Positions 55,501-64,000 of a DNA stretch of 64,000 bases are shown here, piece by piece. The notes beneath the pieces were generated by a model. The model was given only the letters and a program-made list of their open reading frames with translations. It was not told the DNA's origin and ran no database searches. Both the position numbers and the translations under genes were made by a program. Origin of the DNA: Lineus longissimus (Eukaryota; Nemertea; Pilidiophora; Heteronemertea; Lineidae); the NCBI RefSeq assembly GCF_910592395.1, contig NC_088314.1, forward strand, positions 4,218,001 to 4,282,000, in the 5' to 3' direction. Each line of letters starts with the position of its first letter. Positions within the stretch are counted from its first letter, which is position 1.

Positions 55501-58500
55501 GAGTTTTTCAGCTACTGCTGTTACTGCTGCTGTGTGTTTAATATATTAAAAGCAATGAATTAAAAACCGTCTCACTTTAACATGACTTTATACTTGTAGC
55601 ATTTGAATATGCTTTCAGTTCAACCTCTTTGTTGCTGTTTCCAATAACATGCCATATCTGATAATATTTGTATCGTGAATTTGATCACAGTTGGTTCATG
55701 AAAGAGCCGCAGCAGATGCCAGGTTTTGAATTTTTAAACGGGGAGGTTAGGGTTTGGTTAAGGGGAAAAAAATTCCTTTTGATAAAATGAGAGAAACGAC
55801 AAGGCTTGCTGATGTGGCAGAGGATTTCTATTGAAAGTTGATATTTGATATATGGGGTTACAGAAAGTGGCCAACACAATCTTAAACGATTACAACTACG
55901 TTTCAGTCATGATGACGGGACACAGTATCATTTATTTATCATTTCATTCACATAATAATCGTGTTCTGCACACTTATCACTGACCTTTTCGCTCAGCTAT
56001 ATCAATACATTTGTTGAGGAAAATACTGCCAGTGGTCTCAATTCATGGATGCATAAAAAACGAACATGGGAAAGTAGTCCCACGAGGCTACAATTAGCAT
56101 TAATCTCCCTACTTTCATGCAACCATCACAAAGAAAGATAAAGAAATTTATGACTGCGGGCTGAACTCGTTTTGTAAGAAATCGTGCCTCAGAGAAATTA
56201 TTTCATTGATGAGCAAGAACACTGCTCTTCCTTCATGTCTTGTTAGTCATCTTTTAGGAGAAATGTCAAATCGAGTTTTGACATCTTGGGATTCTTGTCT
56301 ACTGGTAACCTCGTTTGAGGTTATCTCTAGTTCCCTGGCTCTAAATTATCATCAAAAAGAAATAAATAGAGTAGATTTGAAATCAAAGGGGTTTGTTCTA
56401 TGAATAAATTGTAGATTTTTAACATATTTCCGTATTGACGTGGAGCAGGCATGGCGACTAGATGAACAAGGCTGGGAGAACGAAATCAGTGTTCCGATGG
56501 TATCAGAAACATGCTCATAGTCACATATTTTTCAGACCCTTTTTACATAACCTTCTTGTTTTCCCAGTATCAGTCGACATAAATGTTATAAAACAACAAT
56601 GACTGTGCAGGGCGTAGGAAGCCATTAAATGTAATCGATGATCAGTTATGTATCACGATAATAGAGAAAGGATTGTGACGCTATAGGAATTGACAAAAAG
56701 GAATCATTTTTGCTTGGGGCAAATGATAGGTAGTTATAAGTGACATGAAAGAATGCGTTCAGAATATCATGCTCCTTACATACTCAAAATTGTTCTATCA
56801 TGACTTAATATGGCCTTGAAGGTGCCCACATTCAGTTGACAGTCGTTTACATATGACAATTCCTATAAGTTTTTTTCTTCTACTTAACGACCTTTTACTG
56901 TCGCACGCAGTAGTAAATCAGCTACAAAATCTTCTTTCCACCATCCTCTGCTGACATTTTTCGTCATGTTAATCACACCAACGGTTATGACACGCACGTA
57001 TCCTATGACAATCCTCTGACATATAAGCCTGATACTGATGTCCCTTAACGAATCGATCTCATTGGTAATCTGCTGCCTTCACTCGCAACTGACTCACCTA
57101 ATCTCTCCCCATTTGCTGAAGGAGGCTACAGCAATGCCAGACCTAACTTTGTTTCTTCTTCACCTTCACCATAGACTTCCGTATATCAAGTACTATATTT
57201 CAGGCATTGCTGTTGGATTCTCCGTAATCTTACAGTGTCATCAGATTCAGGGAGGGTGGATTTCTGAATTTGAACCTGTGTCTCTAATGATGATTTTTTG
57301 CCAAGTCGGTCCAAAAGCAATATTGAAGAATGACTTAATTCGGACAGTGGTTCCAAATTTGAGTGATGGAGATGGCCTGTGGATGTGGATGGCATCGGTG
57401 TGGTAACTTCAATAATATGGCCCCTTCGTTTTTGTACAGGCGGTAACGCTGCTGGGATCCATTCCTTTGTTTACGATGGAAATCTCCTTATTACACGAGA
57501 ATAACCTGGGCATTGTCACATATCTTCTTAACTTCTATTGTCTTCTTAACGATACAAATTAAGGATGATGTCAATGTGTGTATGCTATCGCGCCAATACA
57601 ATGGCCTTCTTAACATAGAAGGTATGATATATCCCACCCACACACGAAATGCAATACTGCTGCATCGTATCAAATTTATCATTATGGCTTTTACGAGGAA
57701 ATTGGCAATAGACACATGTCGACAAAACGGTTAACGTTGCCCATAGCTATTTATCATTTTATAATAAAATTGGATGCTAATGGATAGACCGCTTATTCAT
57801 TACTGCTTTGGAAAAGAATGCTTTTTTATCTGAAAAGCTTTGGCTAACATTAAGGTTCATCAACCAGAATATTGGGAATTATTGGTACCAGATGGTTTGT
57901 TCTTGACGAATATCTGTAGTGAAAATATTTCGTACTCATTTTGTATTATGTGATTTTATTGGCCTAGTGTGGCAGTTTCGAAATTTAAGAGGTAAGGGTG
58001 TACCCTAATCAAGATATTCAATAGACACATGTCGACAAAACGGTTAACGTTGCCCATAGCTATTTATCATTTTATAATAAAATTGGATGCTAATGGATAG
58101 ACCGCTTATTCATTACTGCTTTGGAAAAGAATGCTTTTTTATCTGAAAAGCTTTGGCTAACATTAAGGTTCATCAACCAGAATATTGGGAATTATTGGTA
58201 CCAGATGGTTTGTTCTTGACGAATATCTGTAGTGAAAATATTTCGTACTCATTTTGTATTATGTGATTTTATTGGCCTAGTGTGGCAGTTTCGAAATTTA
58301 AGAGGTAAGGGTGTACCCTAATCAAGATATTCTATAATGCGTCTAAATATCTGAGTTACTGACGTTCTTTGTAACCATTCACTTGACAAGGACATTTATT
58401 CAAGGAGAACACTAAAACTGCTACACTTACTACAGTGTGCAGTCCTTTTGCGGTCCTTCGATTTGCTGACAGAAAATATTACAAATGTCAAAAAGAGTTA

Positions 58501-59816
58501 ATTCCAATAAGAAACAATGTTGATCCCAAGAAATATTGATTTCGTAGGAGTATCTGATAACATGTTTAATGTCAACCATATCAATATTTCATACGGAGTG
58601 GCCAAAGAAATCACAGGTCTTATGGTAGTTTGGCGGCAGAACACAATGAAAACTTAAAGGATTGGCCTGTGATATGTTGTTGTTCTAACAGGGCTGAGCC
58701 ATGCACTTTTGATACGCCCCAATGCACTGTTTGATATAGCACGTAGAGGGATCGACAACCCTACGAGCTTCAACGTATTTCACGACAATCAATACAGCCT
58801 GGCACAGCGAAACAGTTAGCTGGGAGACCGATACCAGTACAGATGGAACGAGCGTAGGGAAAGCAGGCGAACACATTACAGGGAGAGGGAATTGATCGTG
58901 AATTTGTAATGCGGTTTATGGCTTGATGCTGTAGTATACCTGCTGGATACTGCTGTTGGCTTCGCCGTTCACAGGGAACTTCCTTTACGCTTTCCGTGGG
59001 CTTGTGGTGTTTGTCAGCGCACCGGCTTTATCTCCGTTGCTTCCACGGATATCTGCTTGCTTTCCTTGGCGTGCAGTGTTGGCTTTTCTCGAATTACCAT
59101 AAGGTTCCTAGAGCCTTGAGCTTAATCCAACTGGAGCTTGGTTCCACTGCTTTTGCTCATAGTCAGCGCAGATTGTTTCTTCTTTCGTGTCTGACTCTTT
59201 AGTAAAAAGCAGGCCGGGAGTATAGTGCATCAATACACACACACATCTCGCGCTTTGATTGGTTAATTCTGCGAGTTCAATCACCTTGGCTACGATTAGG
59301 TTAATAAAACGTTTAATTTGGATCATCTATTTGGCTCTTCGCGGATCCTTTTCTAAAAAAGTTTGTGTTCTATCAGTTGTCTATACGGATTTACCTGGAT
59401 TTTATGGACGTTACATTTGCCGCCAGTTTAAACTTTTTCAAGGATACTTATTTGTCTTTAGTTATCGTACGGATATATGCGATAGCGTGTCTTTATCGTT
59501 GGAAGAAAAATTTGGTGGCTGAGCAAAATGGCCTTGTATCTTACAGGTTATGCGATCACCCATCACGCCTGAAAGTGCGCAGCAAATCAAACGAGATTAC
59601 AAGGATTACGATAGAGTGGTAGAAGACGATGATGGTGGGTACTACTACCCATCGCCAGTGACCCCTCCAGATTGTCAACAGTCGCCTCCTAAACCCCAGT
59701 CCCCCTCGATGACGGACGAGTTGGACCCCCGCTGCCTCTCGGCCGGAGGGAGCCGCAGTAGGGGCGGCACCCCGGCACATTCGACGCCCTCCACGCCAGG
59801 ATCCACCTGCTCTAGG
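16321..59816 (+). CDS. PCLO: Active-zone scaffold of the Piccolo/Fife family, 5' six exons; gene continues past the window
   Basis: Presynaptic cytomatrix protein that organises vesicle release sites. Exons 16321-16571, 34084-34297, 38726-38854, 46964-47156, 48935-51291 and 59547-59816 join with GT-AG sites and matching phase (2, 0, 0, 1, 0, 0) into 1138 codons. Residues 1-4 are MGNE, the start shared in my knowledge by vertebrate Piccolo and Bassoon, with a Gly2 myristoylation context. LSHLSQEERAQIAAV (54-68) parallels the Piccolo LSxLSEEERRQIAAV helix. A zinc finger spans 114-164. About 780 disordered or coiled-coil residues follow. PDZ and C2 domains of Fife/Piccolo are not seen and should lie downstream. 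RIM or rabphilin were considered: they share the Rab-effector-like finger, but not the MGNE start. Family placement is fairly sure, orthology to PCLO versus Fife less so. Extra or alternative exons in the long introns cannot be excluded. Confidence 0.8.
17059..17080. repeat. AT dinucleotide microsatellite
   Basis: An (AT)n run interrupted once by G. Confidence 0.8.
17684..17795. repeat. Tandem duplication, two units of about 56 bp
   Basis: Both units contain caacacgaacatctgtata and aagtcatgaacgcatggcct with a few substitutions. A third, weaker echo (gcaacacagcgaagcatggc) follows. Confidence 0.85.
19630..19965. repeat. Four degenerate tandem units of about 80-90 bp
   Basis: Units start near 19630, 19709, 19798 and 19880. 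Each opens with gtagtatgactagaaat or a variant, then carries tgcattgcaagaact, and the later ones end in aataggtctcc. They explain part of an otherwise puzzling 179-codon antisense open frame. Confidence 0.75.
19948..20188. repeat. Second tandem pair, two units of about 120 bp
   Basis: Two units, from about 19948 and 20071, share ggtctccaa, cagattgtgcc, actgccatcatgg, ggctaagac, catgctactatc and gattgcttgtacac. The array directly abuts the four-unit array, and the two share the ggtctcca junction word. Confidence 0.75.
23383..23690. repeat. Diverged direct duplication, period about 172 bp
   Basis: Two copies share tatttgcacagcac, aaactcgttt, aataaaaggacgtt and gaaattggtgaaa, in the same order and spacing, with substitutions and small gaps between. 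Confidence 0.75.
25955..25972 (+). repeat. Poly-G tract (18 G) in a G-rich patch
   Basis: A run of 18 G preceded by ggggcggcggg and followed by cggcgg. It has G-quadruplex potential on the + strand, the pre-mRNA sense of the host intron. Length is uncertain because homopolymers assemble poorly. Confidence 0.9.
32241..32256 (+). other. Pol III B-box-like word
   Basis: cgggttcgattcctg contains GGTTCGATTCC, a perfect match to the tRNA/SINE B-box, and can fold as a weak T-arm. No convincing acceptor stem or A-box precedes it, so this is at most a tRNA-derived SINE remnant. Confidence 0.3.
33893..34002 (-). repeat. Dispersed repeat, copy 1 (inverted)
   Basis: Contains gccttttccgacttcttaac, cctgatttatccgacaaa and gagggcttccca. 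Its reverse complement matches the copies at 36140-36232 and 37162-37288. It ends about 80 bp before scaffold exon 2. Confidence 0.75.
34084..34297 (+). CDS. PCLO: Scaffold exon 2: helix and first three CxxC pairs of the zinc finger
   Basis: Completes Arg84 and encodes residues 85-155. DLENDFTDLTHKIEKR continues the amphipathic helix. CPVC (114-117), CADC (134-137) and CKDC (142-145) are the first three of four zinc-binding pairs. CADCEKTVCKDCG is close to the CxxCxxxVCxxCG core of Piccolo, Bassoon and rabphilin fingers. The acceptor is tttgcag at 34077-34083, the donor gtgagt at 34298. Confidence 0.85.
34775..34794 (+). repeat. Poly-G tract (20 G)
   Basis: A 20-G run after gggggc, with quadruplex potential on the sense strand. 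True length is uncertain. Confidence 0.9.
36140..36232 (+). repeat. Dispersed repeat, copy 2
   Basis: Shares tgtcggataa-ccaggaaaaa, gttaagaagtcggaaaaagc with the copy at 37162-37288 and, inverted, with 33893-34002. The left part is diverged or absent. Confidence 0.7.
37162..37288 (+). repeat. Dispersed repeat, copy 3 (longest)
   Basis: Runs from tgggaagccctagtatttt through aaaagtcggatatttgtcgg to gttaagaagtcggaaaaagc. It covers the full shared unit of the family. No ORF; likely a short non-autonomous mobile element. Confidence 0.75.
38726..38854 (+). CDS. PCLO: Scaffold exon 3: last CxxC pair of the zinc finger
   Basis: Encodes 43 residues (156-198), phase 0 at both ends. LQEWLCIMCHKRR supplies the fourth zinc-binding pair (161-164) and matches the EWLC-x-x-C core of Piccolo/Bassoon fingers. 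SGHWFHGF after it resembles the SGAWFF/Y-G stretch that follows the finger in rabphilin and RIM. It is flanked by the acceptor tttttcgacag and the donor gtaaga. The 129-nt exon restores an 8-cysteine finger that is incomplete without it, which strongly supports it being real. Confidence 0.88.
39640..40110 (+). mobile_element. Possible decayed non-LTR retrotransposon fragment
   Basis: A basic open frame (about 39826-40113) contains ILHGYRFLRNRGKCAGRRRG, whose GYxxxRNRGxxxGRRxG pattern recalls the basic stretch near the start of many LINE second ORFs. The preceding frame (FSRRRQGVSPQF, NNILHPGN) is also protein-like but shifted. No endonuclease or reverse transcriptase motif survives, so the call rests on pattern alone. 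Confidence 0.2.
42883..43277 (+). repeat. Three-copy dispersed element, copy 1
   Basis: Begins tcaattgcctcttagaac and ends gtggtgctaataaaatc. Non-coding; contains caataaacaatgttatttgg and tagataatcatgttatag. Very similar to copy 2, with one insertion of about 17 bp near 42915 and scattered substitutions. Confidence 0.9.
44012..44390 (+). repeat. Three-copy dispersed element, copy 2
   Basis: Has the same ends as copy 1 (tcaattgcctcttagaac to gctaataaaatc), so these are probably the true element borders. Orientation is the same. Confidence 0.9.
45145..45325 (+). repeat. Three-copy dispersed element, copy 3 (partial)
   Basis: Carries the left-centre part of the element (ccttccaaaaaaatctcaca to tttttatcgaaa), then joins directly to an aacatgacacat that occurs about 60 bp further on in the other copies, so an internal deletion and loss of the right half are likely. 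Confidence 0.85.
46964..47156 (+). CDS. PCLO: Scaffold exon 4: linker
   Basis: Residues 199-262 plus one base of Asp263. The sequence is polar with repeated basic-Ser motifs (RTTSLSHYEEF, HRQGSLPSS, SRERSLD) of the type phosphorylated by basophilic kinases or bound by 14-3-3. No domain is recognised. The acceptor is ttttattctag, the donor gtaggt. Confidence 0.75.
47157..48934 (+). other. PCLO: Intron 4 of the scaffold gene (1.8 kb)
   Basis: AT-rich; no exon, RNA gene or repeat was recognised. Confidence 0.55.
48935..51291 (+). CDS. PCLO: Scaffold exon 5: 2.36-kb exon for a disordered and coiled-coil region with an RxLPxxP motif
   Basis: Encodes the end of Asp263 and residues 264-1048 without interruption. 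The first part is rich in Arg, Asp and Gly (RRDQRD, RREQRGGDDRHGDRR) with a proline patch PPPLPKPR. An acidic, Ser-rich middle (SPEDSLGSQDSLEE, YYDDLEDLE) follows. A predicted coiled coil covers about residues 700-790 (QLQERIKEYEEVEHL, QLEQLQLQVRHL). Lys/Glu repeats come next, then HRTLPQPPPP (RTLPQPP at 890-896), a further Lys/Glu tract and PVPAPRDRG. RxLPxxP is the ligand class of RIM-binding-protein SH3 domains. The exon ends at a consensus gtaagt. Confidence 0.9.
51380..52910 (-). repeat. A/C-rich strand-skewed block, probable mobile element insertion
   Basis: For about 1.5 kb the + strand is visibly rich in A and C and poor in G, unlike the flanking intron (for example acacaagaccaagcaacatg and aaccaaccaccacacacaag). 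The change is abrupt near 51.4 and 52.9 kb. No intact ORF is present. A solo LTR or non-autonomous element in reverse orientation would give such skew. An aagatggcggc word lies at 52568-52578. The ends were not resolved. Confidence 0.35.
57706..58331. repeat. Tandem duplication of 313 bp, copies apparently identical
   Basis: Copy 1 is 57706-58018 and copy 2 is 58019-58331, both running from caatagacacatgtcgac to taatcaagatatt. I saw no mismatch on reading through. This is either a very recent duplication or an assembly duplication. Confidence 0.93.
59547..59816 (+). CDS. PCLO: Scaffold exon 6: Ser/Pro-rich linker
   Basis: Ninety codons (residues 1049-1138), phase 0 at both ends, acceptor ttacag and donor gtaagt. 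It begins VMRSPITPESAQQIKRDY, passes through an acidic/tyrosine stretch (DDDGGYYY) and ends in proline-directed Ser/Thr motifs (SPVTPP, STPSTPGSTCSR). Local GC content rises sharply against the flanking introns. Being symmetric it could be skipped in some transcripts. Confidence 0.8.
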
Positions 59817-62800
59817 GTAAGTTAGGTTTTAATTAATGATTCCATACCATCATTTGGAAATATCATGATTATTCTTTAAGTATTAAAACATTACGACATA
59901 CTTCATCGAATGCTTACTCGTTTTGCAACAAAACTATTTTAACATGTTTTTCACGTTGCCCATGCACGTATATAGTGAGTGCAGATTTCAAGTTCTATGT
60001 TTCCACTCTCGGTATATACAAATCACCTGTCAAGATGTTCACCTATTCTCCTAAACACAGTTCAATCAGCGTTTCTCTTCTCGGTTTCCTTATATCTCTA
60101 AACAATCCATCCGTTCCTACCTACAGGGAAATCGCTACACTACTGCACTGACTGGATAAGCATAAGCCTTTACGCCTGCAGAACAGTTATAACCAGAGCA
60201 AAATGCAACCGAAAAATTCGGATGGGAATTTGTACATCATAACATATTGACTGTCAGAATATTTAGCCCCCCCCCCCCCCTCTCCTGCCAAAGCAAGGTG
60301 TTTCTCAGCAAATGCCGGCTCCTATCGAAAAGGTTGAAATAACATTAGCTGCGAGTCATCTTGACACTCTTGGTGTTGAAATTGCAATATTATCTACTGG
60401 TAATCATTTATAGGAACTTTCGGTATCATCTGATTGAAAGATGATCCAGGTATAGCTGATAGGACGAAGTCAGATTGGTGATTCTAGCTTGCTATGGCAA
60501 TTAGTGCCGTACGACAATCTGATATCACTATCTTATTGAAAAAGCCATTCACTATCCTAACAATGTAACTGATACGGACAGTAGCCCAAGGGAGATTAGA
60601 ATCATTTCTGTCCAGGGAGTAAGTCTATGTCTGAGATTATTCACGATACCAAAGTTATAATCTAGCCAAAGAACATGCTGTACACCAATCCACGGAAAGA
60701 TTTATTGCAAAGATCAGTGTGATCAAGTTCAAATGGGGAAAAAAGCGTGTAGGAAGTGCGTAACATTAACTGCATTATCTTTGATGGGGTTTTGAAGAAT
60801 TCAGCCTGTATCGGCTTCTGTGAAGTATTACCTCGATGAGAGTAACGTGATTTCAATGATGATACTGTCTGCTTTGTGTCTTCTAATGTCCACGGCTGTA
60901 TAAAATTCGGTCACGGTCAGGTATGATTCAGTTAACAGTCAGCTGGACACCGTATCATTAGCAAAGCAACTTCATTGGTAGAGATGAAACCTACACGAAA
61001 CCCTTAACGGAATGATGCTCTGTATCGATCTAGGCTAGAGTTAAGAGTGTCCGGCAATGTTACTAAAGTGTGACTTGCCCAAATGGACCCAGAGGCGTCA
61101 TCGGGTCGATTGAATACGGCCATTGAGTGGTTTAGAGTCTATAACGGACATTTGGTAGACAAAACAATGCTCATTATAAGCGATAACCTTAGGGTGCTCG
61201 GCCTCCCTTATAAATAACCAGACTACATTCGATTCAGAGGACATAATCATGTATAGATAACCGTATCAATATTCGTGAATTATGTAAGAATACTTTTGGA
61301 CAGTAAGGTGTAGATTCATGTCAATAATTGATGCATCTTCTATTGATGGTGAACGGCTTATAACAATTCGTCGTTGATGATGTCACTTTAACAAGCAATA
61401 GCTAATAGATTTGCTGAATGATCGAGCCCTGTAGAAAACTTAAATTGTCAAAAGGCTACCGTGTGTGTGTGTGTTGGTGGAAGTACACTCGAAATCTCAT
61501 ATTTCGTGCAAAACAAAACCTCTTTGCAACAGACGTCACCTTTGAGGCGGAGATGCACGTTCATGATTTGATGGTCATGCCTTTGGAAAAAAGCATGACT
61601 GTCCAATTTTTCCTTTCGTGACTTTGGGTTTACTTAAGAAGAAGAACTAAATGAAAAACTGAGAGAAAGATTGCGTTGAAAAGAAGAGCAAATTACCTTT
61701 CTTACTGCAGTAGTTTGTTGCTATTCGATATATTCGATATATCAAGAATCAAGAAAGGTGCGTCGAAAGCGGAAACGTGGAATTGTCTTTTTAAAACTGG
61801 GCAAAGCCGTAAAACTAACAGCAATTTACAATAGGAAAAATAACTTAATTAAACATGACATATTGGTATTCTATTCATTCATCTGCATTGATGTCTTTGG
61901 CCTCTGTTGTTCTCCTTGTATCATTATTGATCGTCAATATCACATTGATGAATAACCAATCATTCGGGACATGTTTGCTTAAGCATTACGGCCGCCGGAT
62001 TGCCATTGGTGACTTGCTTGGACAAATTAAATAAACCCACGGCAAAGCGTAACTGTATGCGTTCGTAAACGTAGTGTGTGCCGTTTAGTTAATTCCGTTG
62101 GTCGGTGATTGAGTTCGATCATGATAACAAAAATGCATATATATGTTGTAAATGTCCTTTCATCAGCAGCCACAGCTTGTTACTTGACTGTAGATGGGTA
62201 CTTTGAGTGACAATTAATGAGGATTGGACGGAGGATCATACTCATTATTGGTATGCAATTCGACAAGCCGACGTTGTTAGCTCAAAACTCTACGTCTATG
62301 GTTTCAGAGTAAAATTTATCCCTCTGCTGAAAATTACAAAAAGAGATAAAATTGGTTTTATTTGAATTACGTTTATTTAGCGGGCCCAAACTACCCCCAC
62401 GAAACATGTTTTATGGAGATCGGTATTATCGAGCTTTGCCTTTTCAAGCTACTTAACTAAATGAGGCCACTGACCTTTGTGCCTAGCCACTTCGGAAGAT
62501 CACGCAAGTACTCCACAAGCCGCAAATCTCAAATCATTTGCCTTGGAAAACGAGACAGTTTTCTCGCCGGCGGCAACCCCTGCACATTACTCCAAACACA
62601 CAATTAAGCACGAACTGAGCACATATAATGCTTTGAGAAGTGCAGCCTTCAAAATACCAAAGTTCATATTTTCTTATATATATGATATTATGTTGCTTTG
62701 ATCGTTCATCACATTTATTACTAAGGGTTCCATCTCATTTGTAAAATATCCAATGAGCAACTCATATAGACGTCGTGGTTATTTTTAAAACTGTAGTTGG

Positions 62801-64000
62801 CGTGTGAAAAATCATAAACGAGTTCAATGCTTTGTAGATTATTACGTGCTTCGATTTTCTATACCTTGTGAACAATGCACGTCCTGTTTTCCTCTCAATT
62901 TTTTTCCAACTGATTTCAATGTGATTTCACTCAGGGAACGATCGATGGAAATTGTATGAGATATTGGCAATAATTTTCCGAATTGTTCGGCGATATCGAA
63001 TTTCTGACTTTCAAATTGGCATTTTGTTATATTTCCTGCATGAATTACTTCAAAGTACATCGAAGCATAAGCTTTCGTCAGCCGTTGTCATGTGATTGGC
63101 GATAAACGCCACCCTCGGTTCAAGTCACTGTTTTAAAAGTACTTATTCCATATTCAAATGAACGGATAGACGCCAGCCACTACCCATGTGTTTTTTTTCT
63201 CAGTGCAAAGTTGAGAAAGAGCCTGTTACAACTGAAGGGTTGATTTCATATCCATCCCCAATTCATCTCCAAGACGAAAACTCGTAATCATTTGCCTCAC
63301 ATGCCAACCACATCCTTCTATCAATCATTGGAAATCAGTTAGAGTCTTCCACACGGCAGAAGCAAGCTTTTCAAATATCGCCAGCGGCCATGTTCGATCA
63401 TGTGAAAACCTTATATTGAAATTTGGCCTCTACTCGGCTCATAAATTCTACTGACAATTCAAATGTTTTTAGATGTTGTTGAAGGAAATCCATGCGGTAT
63501 TCCGGAGAGCATTTTATTTGTTTAAGAAGTAGATATAACACAGACGTGTGGTCAATTTGGACGTACAGGGCCTTTTTGGTAATATAAACCGTTCTTCCCA
63601 TTTCCCAGATTGCCCTAGATGGCCAGCAACATATCTGTCTTCTGCGAAGAATCAAAGTCAAGGTCGTCCCGATTAGGATTCGGAGATGCACGCCGTCCCA
63701 TGTGGTATACAGACATGTACATGGTGTTCTTGGCAAATAATTACAAGACTTTTGCATTTATCCTCCCTCTGAAATCTGCTTCGTGATAACAATACAACTC
63801 TCAATCACCACAGCTTGATACCAATAGAGGTACTATCAGCCCCAATACCGTCTCACAAAATCACAACAGCTGATTATTGACTCTGAGTCCGATCGATAGG
63901 TCATGCTCTCTCATATCTTAATGGGATCAAGATTCTCGATTGCCTGAGTAAACAGACTCTAGAAGACACTCTGTGATGTCAAAGAAGGGCATTTTGCTCT
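59817..64000 (+). other. PCLO: Intron following scaffold exon 6 (open to the window end)
   Basis: No further scaffold exon was found; PDZ and C2 signatures are absent. It contains a run of 14 C at 60267-60280 and a (GT)7 run at 61461-61474. Confidence 0.5.
63400..63580 (-). mobile_element. Possible trace of an LTR-retrotransposon RNase H region
   Basis: The minus strand encodes IDHTSVLYLLLK followed by SPEYR and a hydrophobic/acidic stretch with FELSVEF. The order DHxSLxYL ... SxxxR ... F-x-(V/I)-E resembles the RNase H domain of Ty3/gypsy-type polyproteins. No reverse transcriptase or integrase motif adjoins it, so chance is quite possible. Confidence 0.18.

Larger units (their letters stand above)
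51292..59546 (+). other. PCLO: Intron 5 of the scaffold gene (8.3 kb)
   Basis: Apart from the skewed block at 51.4-52.9 kb and the 313-bp tandem duplication at 57.7-58.3 kb, no exon or RNA gene is supported. An open frame at 57038-57406 has no family motif. Confidence 0.55.

Noticed and set aside
57038-57406. 122-codon plus-strand frame in intron 5
   Set aside because: No recognisable motif and no convincing splice sites in phase with the neighbouring exons.
16321-59816. Assignment of the synaptic gene to RIM or rabphilin
   Set aside because: The finger and helix are shared among all Rab-effector-like proteins, but MGNE, LSxLSxEERxQIAAV and EWLCxxC favour Piccolo/Fife. Without PDZ and C2 sequence this remains a weighted choice.

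Overview
The window is nuclear DNA from an animal. Genes are split by GT-AG introns, AATAAA signals follow the stop codons, intergenic and intronic DNA is AT-rich and repeat-laden, and every recognisable protein is bilaterian. Two metabolic/signalling genes are compact (introns of roughly 0.1-1 kb) while a synaptic gene spreads over more than 43 kb, which suits a medium-sized invertebrate genome, probably a marine lophotrochozoan or invertebrate deuterostome. The sequence alone does not settle the phylum. All four recognised genes lie on the + strand.

Layout. Positions 59-1883 hold the last five coding exons of dihydrolipoamide dehydrogenase (DLD, the E3 subunit of the 2-oxoacid dehydrogenase complexes); the start of the gene lies before the window. 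Only 280 bp after its poly(A) signal begins a complete 11-exon PP2C-family phosphatase of the PPM1H/J/M group (2889-7700, 597 residues) with an unusual C-terminal tail of about 100 residues. From about 8.6 to 12.7 kb is intergenic DNA with a possible decayed coding remnant and a tiny telomere-like block. A one-coding-exon Golgi-type glycosyltransferase of family GT32 follows (12776-13918), then a five-copy satellite-like array (14.2-15.0 kb).

From 16321 to beyond the window runs the main gene, an active-zone scaffold of the Piccolo/Fife family. I joined six exons by splice sites and reading phase (16321, 34084, 38726, 46964, 48935, 59547; 1138 codons so far). It opens with MGNE, as I recall vertebrate Piccolo and Bassoon do, followed by a Piccolo-like LSxLSxEERxQIAAV helix. 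A zinc finger with four CxxC pairs is assembled from two exons 4.4 kb apart. A 2.36-kb exon encodes a charged, disordered and coiled-coil region with an RxLPxxP motif of the kind bound by SH3 domains of RIM-binding protein. PDZ and C2 domains expected of the family are not in the window and should lie downstream.

The introns of this gene are mostly non-coding. They carry tandem duplications (including a 313-bp pair that reads as identical), three copies of a dispersed element spaced about 1.1 kb apart, another three-copy dispersed repeat, poly-G tracts, a strand-skewed block at 51.4-52.9 kb and faint retroelement traces.

The genes do not form a functional operon. DLD acts in mitochondrial metabolism, the phosphatase probably on Rab GTPases, the glycosyltransferase in the Golgi, and the scaffold at presynaptic active zones. 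Exon joins are inferred from sequence alone, with no transcript evidence.
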